A stretch of DNA of 5,719 nucleotides, from positions 1 through 5,719 of the forward strand of contig RKRX01000083.1 of assembly GCA_007571185.1 (NCBI GenBank), written 5' to 3'. Under the pieces are notes generated by a model. The model was given only the letters and a program-made list of their open reading frames with translations. It had not been told where the DNA came from and did no database searches. The first letter of the stretch is position 1. Every line of letters starts with the position of its first letter. The DNA comes from Oceanicaulis sp. (lineage in GTDB: Bacteria > Pseudomonadota > Alphaproteobacteria > Caulobacterales > Maricaulaceae). Both the position numbers and the translations under genes were made by a program. Shown piece after piece: positions 1 to 5,064 of this stretch.

Positions 1-152
1 CTTGTAATACCTTTGTGTGCAAAGCTGAAATAGGCCAACCGCTCCAGGATGAACGCCCACATCACGAAGGTCAGAGCCATGATCCAGGTCAGGATCGGAC
101 CACCGCGTTCCAGGAACTCCTGGAGACCTGTGAGAGCACCTGAAAAATCCAT
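1..152 (-). CDS. Short MotA/TolQ/ExbB proton channel protein (ExbB2-like), N-terminal part only
   Basis: The first 50 codons of a gene that runs off the left edge, starting with ATG at 152. The protein begins MDFSGALTGLQEFLERGGPI and continues into a hydrophobic stretch (about residues 19-36, with M31-W32) that ends in an I-L-E-R-L-A-Y motif. This matches the start of the short ExbB proteins of TonB2-type systems, where a GGP/GGx turn is followed by the first membrane helix and a conserved E-R. The family forms the inner-membrane proton channel, with ExbD, that energises TonB. It lies 21 bp after the stop of the long TtpC-like gene, with an AAGGG-type ribosome binding site (plus-strand 163-167) 10 nt before the ATG, so it is probably co-transcribed. 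The two conserved C-terminal helices are outside the window. The family call is fairly sure; its assignment as the second ExbB of a TonB2 operon rests on gene order. Confidence 0.8.
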   Translation of the reverse strand, partial: MDFSGALTGLQEFLERGGPILTWIMALTFVMWAFILERLAYFSFAHKGIT

Positions 153-173
153 CAACCCAACACCCTTAATTGA

Positions 174-1565
174 CTATTGACGAGCAGAGGATTCTTCAGC
201 GTGACGTGCGATGATGCCTGCCGCCTGCTCTTCTAGGGTCTGCTGCGCGCCACGCGCAAAGCTTGCAGCGAACGAGTGGATAAATAACAGCGGGATCGCC
301 GCAATCAGACCTGACACAGTGGTCACTAGCGCTTCGGAAATGCCGCCAGCCATGATCTTGGGATCACCGGTCCCAAACAGGGTGATCTGGGTAAAGGTCC
401 GGATCATTCCGGTCACGGTGCCCAACAAACCGAGCAGTGGAGCGACGCCGGCGGCTAGCTTCAGGAAGTTCAGACCAAATTCCAGCCTGGGCGTTTCACG
501 CAGGATCGCTTCGTCGATCTTCAACTCAATCGTTTCGATCGGACGATCCTTGACTTGCTCATACGCCAGCATAACGCGACCAAGCGGGTTAGAGCCCGAT
601 GCGGTCGAACGGCGCTTTTGAGCAGTGATCGCAGAGCCGGTCAGCAAGAGCATCACCAAGCGAACAATTCCGAAGGCGGCCGAGAAGATCAGAAGAGCAG
701 CAATGATTTTCGCCACGATGCCCCCCTGTTCAAAACGCTGGGACAGGTTCGGGACATCCTTGTATATCTGCAGCAGAGCGCCGCGAGATGGGTCAATCGG
801 CCCGCCGACAATTTCACCTGGCTGGGCTTTCAGCAAGGCCGCGGCAGCTCCGGCGATGGCGCCGGAGGTCGGTTGACGCTCCAGATTGGCCAGACGGTAA
901 CCGGCTGAGCGGTTGTTGTCGTCCGAAGTCCAGTTGATGAACAGCGGGCCGCCATCATCAGCGATAGCGATAAACACGCCCGCGCGGGTGACATCCAGCG
1001 GCTGGCCTTCGTTCAGACCCACAACACGGGTGGAGAAAGTAACAACCTGACCCTGAGCCTGCATTTCCCCGATCATAGTCTTCCAAATGGCGTCCAATTC
1101 GACACGATCAGGCAAAGTGCGACTTTCAGCCAGGGCCGCAAGCGGCGCATGACGGTTCGGGAACTGGGCGGAAACCAGCGAAGCTTCAACGATGGAGCCA
1201 AATTCACCAGCAGCCTGACGAGCAGCACCGAACAGCTCACCGAAGGCGCCCTGTTCTTTGCGCAACTGGGCGTCCAATTCAGCGATGCGTTCCAGGTTGA
1301 CTTCAAACTGGTTGTCAAGGCGATCGGCTTCAGCCTCCAGGCGTGCCAGAGTACGGCGGGCCTCGTTCAGCAGAGCCGTCTGACGGTCCCGCTCAGCGCG
1401 AAACTCTTGGAGGCGACGCTGGTTCTCGGCAGTGGCATTCCGGCTATCCTGACGGACACGCTCAAGCAACTGATCGATAGAGGTTACAGGTTCGCGGTCC
1501 GCTTGGGCGAATGCAGCGCCCGCGGCTAGCGAGACGGCGGCGAATGCGGTAAGAATGCGTTTCAT
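174..1565 (-). CDS. TtpC-like long MotA/TolQ/ExbB family protein of a TonB2-type system
   Basis: A 463-residue protein. The ATG at 1565 is chosen because it opens a clean signal peptide (MKRILTAFAAVSLAAGAAFA, cut before Q21). An in-frame ATG at 1676 would put an unrelated 37-residue tail before it and overlap the upstream gene. Residues about 40-107 are rich in E, R, Q and L in a coiled-coil pattern. Residues about 110-280 look like a periplasmic domain. A first membrane helix is at about 283-309. The typical ExbB channel core follows at the C-terminus, with the motif APLLGLLGTVTGMI (375-388) and the helix GGISEALVTTVSGLIAAIPL (407-426). In Vibrio, TtpC is a long ExbB homologue required with ExbB2-ExbD2-TonB2 for iron-siderophore uptake. 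Length, signal peptide, coiled coil and position between DUF3450 and a short ExbB all fit that type. The substrate of the receptors it serves cannot be read from here. Confidence 0.88.
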   Translation of the reverse strand: MKRILTAFAAVSLAAGAAFAQADREPVTSIDQLLERVRQDSRNATAENQRRLQEFRAERDRQTALLNEARRTLARLEAEADRLDNQFEVNLERIAELDAQLRKEQGAFGELFGAARQAAGEFGSIVEASLVSAQFPNRHAPLAALAESRTLPDRVELDAIWKTMIGEMQAQGQVVTFSTRVVGLNEGQPLDVTRAGVFIAIADDGGPLFINWTSDDNNRSAGYRLANLERQPTSGAIAGAAAALLKAQPGEIVGGPIDPSRGALLQIYKDVPNLSQRFEQGGIVAKIIAALLIFSAAFGIVRLVMLLLTGSAITAQKRRSTASGSNPLGRVMLAYEQVKDRPIETIELKIDEAILRETPRLEFGLNFLKLAAGVAPLLGLLGTVTGMIRTFTQITLFGTGDPKIMAGGISEALVTTVSGLIAAIPLLFIHSFAASFARGAQQTLEEQAAGIIARHAEESSARQ

Positions 1566-1590
1566 GATCTGACTTTCCCGTCTCAATCGA

Positions 1591-2358
1591 CTACTGAGCC
1601 GCCGGACCTGGCAGCGGGGCGACGAAAATATCTGGGGTGGTGACTTCGTTCGCGATGCGGAAGGCGCGCTGAACATTGGCGGTCATGGAACCGGGAACCG
1701 GCCGCCAAGCGCGATTGTCATGGGTCATGACTTCATAGGAACCTTCCACCGCCCGGATCAGGGCTATACGCCCCATCTGCAGGATGCTGGCTTCTTGCGG
1801 GATACCGTCAATCAGCACTTCTTCAGAGTATACATTCAGGGAACGACCATATGCAGATTCGATTTCATAAGCGTTCAGCAGCACCCGATACTTCTCGGCC
1901 GGAGAAATGGCCGCATCACCCAGATCCCTGCGGATCCGATCCAGTCGCCCCGCACGCACATCGGTCAGAAACGGCATATCACCGCCTATAAAGTCCTCCA
2001 AAGCATTGAACATCTCCAGCAGCATTGGCGTCAGATCACGCTCAATGTTGCCTACCCGTTCGAGCTGGCTCTCCAGCGCATTCAGCTCATTGGCCTGAGA
2101 CCGCAGAAACACGTTTTTTTGCTCAATGGCTACGCGCTGGGATTTAATCTGCTCATTCACAGCCAGGTATTCGCGCTCGGCGTTGTCGGTAGCGATAGAC
2201 AGATCATCAATCTGGGCCTGGGCCTGGGCGCCATCGGCAGTGGATCGGCGCGCGACATCAATCGCCTCATCAAGTTGAGCATGCACGGCGCCTGCAACAG
2301 CCAAAACAGCGGCTCCAGACACGAGCACCGTACAGAATCCTTTGAACATCACGGACAT
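1591..2358 (-). CDS. DUF3450 family periplasmic coiled-coil protein
   Basis: A 255-residue protein of the DUF3450 family, which regularly precedes TtpC-type ExbB genes; its biochemical role is not established to my knowledge. The start at 2358 is preferred because GAGG (plus-strand 2365-2368) lies 6 nt upstream. Other in-frame starts are 2376 and 2349. Residues 1-27 form a signal peptide (hydrophobic VLVSGAAVLAVAGAVHA, cut before Q28). Residues about 40-108 are a long charged helix with coiled-coil character (QAQAQIDDL, EQIKSQRVAIEQKN, LESQLERV). The family core follows: PMLLEMFNALEDFIGGDMPF at 111-130, then LTDVRAGRLDRIRR, and SPAEKYRVLLNAYEIE at 152-167. The tail is PLPGPAAQ. No membrane helix remains after the signal peptide, so it should be periplasmic. 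The stop is 25 bp before the TtpC-like start, so the two are probably co-transcribed. I infer that it assists the periplasmic domain of the TtpC-like protein. Confidence 0.85.
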   Translation of the reverse strand: MSVMFKGFCTVLVSGAAVLAVAGAVHAQLDEAIDVARRSTADGAQAQAQIDDLSIATDNAEREYLAVNEQIKSQRVAIEQKNVFLRSQANELNALESQLERVGNIERDLTPMLLEMFNALEDFIGGDMPFLTDVRAGRLDRIRRDLGDAAISPAEKYRVLLNAYEIESAYGRSLNVYSEEVLIDGIPQEASILQMGRIALIRAVEGSYEVMTHDNRAWRPVPGSMTANVQRAFRIANEVTTPDIFVAPLPGPAAQ

Positions 2359-2398
2359 GTTTCGCCTCACAGACATATTGACACGTTTTACCTCACAG
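2354..2398 (-). repeat. Imperfect direct repeat duplicating the Shine-Dalgarno region of the DUF3450 gene
   Basis: Two 19-bp copies on the minus strand, at plus-strand 2380-2398 and 2354-2372, share the pattern CTGTGAGG-yr-AAAC-r-TGTC with 16 of 19 identical bases and an offset of 26 bp. Each holds a GAGG. The copy nearer the gene puts it 6 nt before the ATG at 2358. The outer copy lies 14 nt before the alternative in-frame ATG at 2376. The repeat is clear by eye. Whether it matters for translation or is a leftover tandem duplication is open. Confidence 0.6.
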
Positions 2399-2550
2399 TA
2401 GCCGGCGTGGTCGCAACCAATAGCGTAATCGCCGTCTCTCTGATCCACGGGGACGCTAACACCAGCTCGAACCACCGATCAACCGCACGGATACGGTTAT
2501 TTTGCAGTTAAGAACACCTTATGTATTGCTTTTGCTGCAAGTGCACAGTG

Positions 2551-2577
2551 ATTTTACGGCACGCCTTTTTCTATCAG
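2551..2577 (-). promoter_or_regulatory. Weak candidate promoter for the DUF3450-ttpC-exbB operon
   Basis: On the minus strand TAAAAT (plus-strand 2551-2556) matches the -10 consensus at 5 of 6 positions. CTGATA (plus-strand 2572-2577) matches -35 at 4 of 6, with a short 15-bp spacer. A start near 2544 would give a leader of roughly 185 nt. The spacing is suboptimal and the region is AT-rich, so a chance match is quite possible. Confidence 0.2.
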
Positions 2578-2648
2578 GAAAGCAGATAAACTTAAGAAAA
2601 AAAGACAATTAAGATATTCTTGATAAATTCGAAACTGAGGGTACATAG

Positions 2649-2703
2649 ACAGATTCACGAAATCTGTTTGCAGTTGCAAACAAACTGCTAACCATTTGGT
2701 TAG
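2649..2703. repeat. Cluster of three adjacent inverted repeats with 7-bp arms
   Basis: Three perfect 7-bp dyads lie side by side. They are ACAGATT-n5-AATCTGT (2649-2667), GTTTGCA-GT-TGCAAAC (2666-2681) and CTAACCA-TT-TGGTTAG (2688-2703). A further dyad, GCAGTT-n7-AACTGC (2670-2675 with 2683-2688), competes with the second and touches the third. The 16-bp dyads with 2-bp centres resemble operators bound by dimeric repressors; in RNA they would form short hairpins. I do not recognise the motif of any named regulator. They lie about 290-345 bp upstream of the DUF3450 start and about 90 bp beyond the 3' end of tRNA-Gln. Confidence 0.6.
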
Positions 2704-2790
2704 GGTGCAGATCACGCACAGCCCGAAGCGAAAATACGTGACTCAAACTGGAGAATCCCACCGGAAAATTCCGCTTGTGCAGTAAGAGAT

Positions 2791-2865
<75 letters not shown>

Positions 2866-2905
2866 ACTGTATGATCTGCATGGTGCGCGCTGACCGCGGG
2901 GGCGA

Positions 2906-2934
2906 GACCTACTCCAGCCTGATCCGCAATGCAA
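2906..2934 (-). promoter_or_regulatory. Weak candidate promoter of tRNA-Gln
   Basis: On the minus strand TTGCAT (plus-strand 2929-2934) and TAGGTC (2906-2911) are separated by 17 bp. A GC-rich stretch then follows, as expected for the discriminator of a growth-rate controlled tRNA promoter. A start near 2899 would leave about 34 nt of leader before the tRNA. Both hexamers match the consensus only partly. Confidence 0.22.
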
Positions 2935-2965
2935 GCCGTCGGCTGTACCTGGGGGGTCGCTGTAG

Positions 2966-2978
2966 CCCCGCTGCGGGG
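2966..2978. repeat. Perfect GC-rich palindrome between the divergent tRNA genes
   Basis: CCCCGCTGCGGGG is a dyad with 6-bp arms around a single central T; in RNA it would be a 5-bp stem with a CTG loop. It lies 7 bp upstream of the candidate -35 element of tRNA-Pro. No T-tract follows on either strand, so it is not a typical intrinsic terminator. Confidence 0.4.
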
Positions 2979-2984
2979 ATATCA

Positions 2985-3014
2985 TTGCCTTTTGAAAATC
3001 CCTTGGTTTATACA
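2985..3014 (+). promoter_or_regulatory. Candidate promoter of tRNA-Pro
   Basis: TTGCCT (2985-2990) and TATACA (3009-3014) are separated by 18 bp, and the CCCGGCC stretch after the -10 fits a GC-rich discriminator. Transcription would begin near 3021, about 7 nt before the mature tRNA end, a usual distance for a tRNA gene. Confidence 0.45.
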
Positions 3015-3027
3015 CCCGGCCTTGGTT

Positions 3028-3104
3028 CGGAGTATAGCTCAGCCCGGTAGAGCACTGCCTTCGGGAGGCAGGGGTCGCAGGTTCAAATCCTGCTACTCCG
3101 ACCA
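3028..3104 (+). tRNA. tRNA-Pro(CGG)
   Basis: The 77 nt fold into a full cloverleaf. The acceptor stem is CGGAGTA/TACTCCG, and the D arm is GCTC/GAGC around AGCCCGGTA. The anticodon stem is CTGCC/GGCAG with loop TTCGGGA, and the T arm is GCAGG-TTCAAAT-CCTGC. The final ACCA is encoded. The anticodon CGG at 3062-3064 reads the proline codon CCG. The C at position 1 of the acceptor stem is typical of bacterial tRNA-Pro. The gene converges on oppA, whose stop lies 43 bp further on, with no clear terminator between. Confidence 0.97.
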
Positions 3105-3147
3105 GAACTTTATCGCTCCTGGCATACGCGCCTCAGGGCCGACCCCA

Positions 3148-4797
3148 TCACCCGGCCTCCCCCGCAGTTTCAGCCACCACCATTTGTGCATCGACCCGGC
3201 ACATATACCGGGTCCGGTGAATATGAACCAGATTGTCGACCCAGCCTGTCACGTCCGGGCTTACCAACGCCTTGTTCACGTAATACACAATCGGCATGTA
3301 CGGGCTTTCATCGAGCAATATTTGCTCAGCTCGCGCCAGTAACTGACCGCGGGCCCCCGCATCCAGGGTCCGGTTAGCTTCATCGATCAGCGCGTCGAAC
3401 TCGGCATTAGACCAGCGTGAATAGTTCATGGGTACAGAGTCAGTCTCACCCAGAAACAGGAAATTGTAGGCGTCATTATAGTCGCCGATCCAGCCGCCAT
3501 CGCCCAAGCTGTAATCACCCGCCCTCAGGTTGGCGTAGTGTATCTGGGTTTCGATACCCAAGATGTCAGGCTGAACCCAATCTGCAATCAAGCTCCAGTC
3601 CTGCTGCACCACTGGCGCCACACGCGGGTTATCACCGGTGGTGCGATGCGCATATTGAAAGCGTAAGGGGTTATCGGGACCGAAACCGGCCTCTTCCAAC
3701 AGCTCACGCGCCATGCTCCGACGCTCTTGCACCGGCGTATCCGCCCAACTGATGCGGGCCTTTTGGGGATAACCGCTCACACCGGGCGGCACAAAAGAAT
3801 AAGCGGGAGTCTGACCAGCACGCAGGATGTCATTAGCGATGAAATCGCGATCAATCGCCATGGACAATGCCTGGCGTACACGCACATCGTCAAACGGCGC
3901 CTTAGTGGTGTTGAAGCTGAAATAAACGATGCCCAAATAAGGATGAACCCGAACATAATCGGGAATCTCGCGCCGCAAGAACTCCAGATTCTGACCGGCA
4001 AAGTCCGTATTCAGGTCAAGTTCCCCATTGCGGACACGACGTTCGGCGGCGGGGACATCCACGGTGGGATAATAGAAAACCTCGTCAATGCAGACGTTTT
4101 CATTGTCCCAGAAGAGCGCGTTGCGCTCTACATGCACAAAATCATTTGTGCGCCAGCTTACCAGCTTATAGGCGCCGTTGGTGACAATGTTGGCGGGCTG
4201 TATCCAGTCGTCACCATGCCGCTCCACAACGTGCTGCGGCACCGGGAAGGTGGTGTAGTGGGTCAGAAGACCCGGCAGATAGGGCGCGGGAAATTCCAGA
4301 TCAATGCGTAGCGTGCGCGCGTCCACCGCGATCACACCTAGTTCCTCCGGCGTCAGTTCACCCGCATTCACCTTGCGGCCATTGTGGATTGGATAGAGGA
4401 GAGAAGCGTAGTTCGCCAGAGTTGCAGGGTCCATGATCCGGCGCATGGCGAACTCAAAATCATAGGCGTCCACAGGCTCGCCATCACTCCATACCGCCTC
4501 ACGCAGGGTAAAAGTCCAACTGAGACCATCCTCGGACACTTCCCAGCTCTCGGCCATGCCCGGGATCGGTTCAGCCGCCACATTCTCGGTGAACAGACCG
4601 ATGAACATATCGCCGATAATATCGTTTTCCCAGGTGCCGGAAGCCTTGTGAGGATCAAGGGAGAGCGGCTCGGCCCCGTTGCCCCGGTGAAGAACCACCC
4701 GGCCTTGGTCACCGCTTTCGCCGCCACCGCAAGCCGCTAGGGTGAGTGCGGAAATACCCACAGCAAGAAGAAAGCCCAAACGTCGGCTGAAAGTCAT
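3148..4797 (-). CDS. oppA: Peptide ABC transporter substrate-binding lipoprotein (OppA, SBP_bac_5 family)
   Basis: A 549-residue protein, close to the usual OppA length. It captures peptides in the periplasm and hands them to the OppBC permease. The ATG at 4797 is chosen because GGGGAG (plus-strand 4806-4811) lies 8 nt upstream and a lipoprotein signal follows directly (MTFSRRLGFLLAVGISALTL, lipobox LAAC, lipidated Cys23). The in-frame ATG at 4899 would bury that signal. Family landmarks: EPLSLDPH at 43-50, WTFTLREAVWSDGEPVDAYD at 94-113 followed by FAMRR and DP, TNGAY-KLVSW at 206-215, PFDDVRVRQALSMAIDRDFI at 301-320, GWIGDYND at 435-442 and the C-terminal TGWVDNLVHIHRTRY. Asp439 appears to match the aspartate that binds the peptide amino end in enteric OppA. 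Cysteines are at 235 and 533, not at the enteric positions. OppC lies upstream in the same direction after 255 bp. A close relative such as MppA, or a different peptide preference, is possible. Confidence 0.93.
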   Translation of the reverse strand: MTFSRRLGFLLAVGISALTLAACGGGESGDQGRVVLHRGNGAEPLSLDPHKASGTWENDIIGDMFIGLFTENVAAEPIPGMAESWEVSEDGLSWTFTLREAVWSDGEPVDAYDFEFAMRRIMDPATLANYASLLYPIHNGRKVNAGELTPEELGVIAVDARTLRIDLEFPAPYLPGLLTHYTTFPVPQHVVERHGDDWIQPANIVTNGAYKLVSWRTNDFVHVERNALFWDNENVCIDEVFYYPTVDVPAAERRVRNGELDLNTDFAGQNLEFLRREIPDYVRVHPYLGIVYFSFNTTKAPFDDVRVRQALSMAIDRDFIANDILRAGQTPAYSFVPPGVSGYPQKARISWADTPVQERRSMARELLEEAGFGPDNPLRFQYAHRTTGDNPRVAPVVQQDWSLIADWVQPDILGIETQIHYANLRAGDYSLGDGGWIGDYNDAYNFLFLGETDSVPMNYSRWSNAEFDALIDEANRTLDAGARGQLLARAEQILLDESPYMPIVYYVNKALVSPDVTGWVDNLVHIHRTRYMCRVDAQMVVAETAGEAG

Positions 4798-5052
4798 TGA
4801 GAAAACTCCCCGGATATTGTCATACATGAGATCAAGCACACGAGCTCGAGCGGTCCAGCAGCGTACAAACCCGCCCCTTCGGTTAAAACACACGCCCATT
4901 CAAACCACCAGCGCCTGGCTGTCCTAAACCATCACTCGCTGTTGATCAAGCAAAACCGGGCCATACACCTGCAATCGGCACATTTTCACCCCGGACAAGC
5001 AGTAAATGACGCCACTGCCTGCCCCGCCATGCCTTGTACCTTCCGGCAGGGA
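4798..5052. other. 255-bp gap between oppC and oppA
   Basis: No convincing gene lies here; the in-frame extension of oppA up to 4899 has no family-like residues. The gap holds the oppA ribosome binding site and an overlapping palindrome, CGAGCTCGAGC (4841-4851). On the minus strand there is a weak promoter-like pair TTGATC (plus-strand 4944-4949) and TAGGAC (4921-4926) with a 17-bp spacer. No hairpin with a T-tract is seen after oppC. The length suggests that oppA may have its own promoter or a processed leader, but nothing here proves it. Confidence 0.5.
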
Positions 5053-5064
5053 TCAGCGATCCCT
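5048..5064. repeat. Inverted repeat across the oppC stop codon
   Basis: AGGGATC-AGC-GATCCCT forms a perfect 7-bp stem with a 3-nt loop and contains the TGA stop of oppC (plus-strand 5053-5055). No T-tract follows on the minus strand, so it is not an intrinsic terminator. It could protect the 3' end of an oppC transcript or be chance. Confidence 0.4.

Larger units (their letters stand above)
2359..2790. other. 432-bp stretch without a protein gene: leader of the DUF3450 operon and tRNA-Gln 3' flank
   Basis: No open frame here has family-like content or a good ribosome binding site. The part next to the DUF3450 gene (about 2400-2480) is GC-rich like coding DNA. The core (about 2580-2700) is clearly AT-rich and holds an A7 tract at 2597-2603 (T7 on the transcribed strand). 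It also holds three adjacent inverted repeats (2649-2703) and a short CGGAA/TTCCG dyad (2762-2773) close to the end of tRNA-Gln. The promoter of the leftward operon should lie here. The region could also hold a small RNA, but I see no hairpin followed directly by a T-tract that would close one. Confidence 0.6.

Noticed and set aside
1566..1676. N-terminal extension of the TtpC-like protein to an upstream ATG
   Set aside because: It would overlap the DUF3450 gene, has no signal peptide character, and would bury the clean signal peptide that begins at 1565.
1720..2511. Long plus-strand open frame of 263 codons opposite the DUF3450 gene
   Set aside because: Its peptide has no family character, whereas the opposite strand encodes a clear DUF3450 protein with a signal peptide and ribosome binding site.
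2590..2620. Intrinsic terminator at the T7 tract on the minus strand
   Set aside because: The only hairpin before it (AAGA-n3-TCTT) is a 4-bp AT-rich stem, too weak and set 7 nt away from the T-tract.
2649..2703. Integration site or insertion-sequence end
   Set aside because: The three dyads are unlike each other, no transposase gene or target duplication is present, and neighbouring genes are intact.
2929..3342. Plus-strand open frame of 137 codons with SIAQPGRALPSGGRGRRFKS
   Set aside because: It translates tRNA-Pro itself, a well-known false protein, and then runs antisense through the end of oppA.
3727..4311. Plus-strand open frame of 194 codons inside oppA
   Set aside because: Shadow of the oppA coding strand, with no recognisable domain and no ribosome binding site of note.
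4798..4899. N-terminal extension of OppA by 34 residues
   Set aside because: It would place the lipoprotein signal internally; the ATG at 4797 has a good ribosome binding site.
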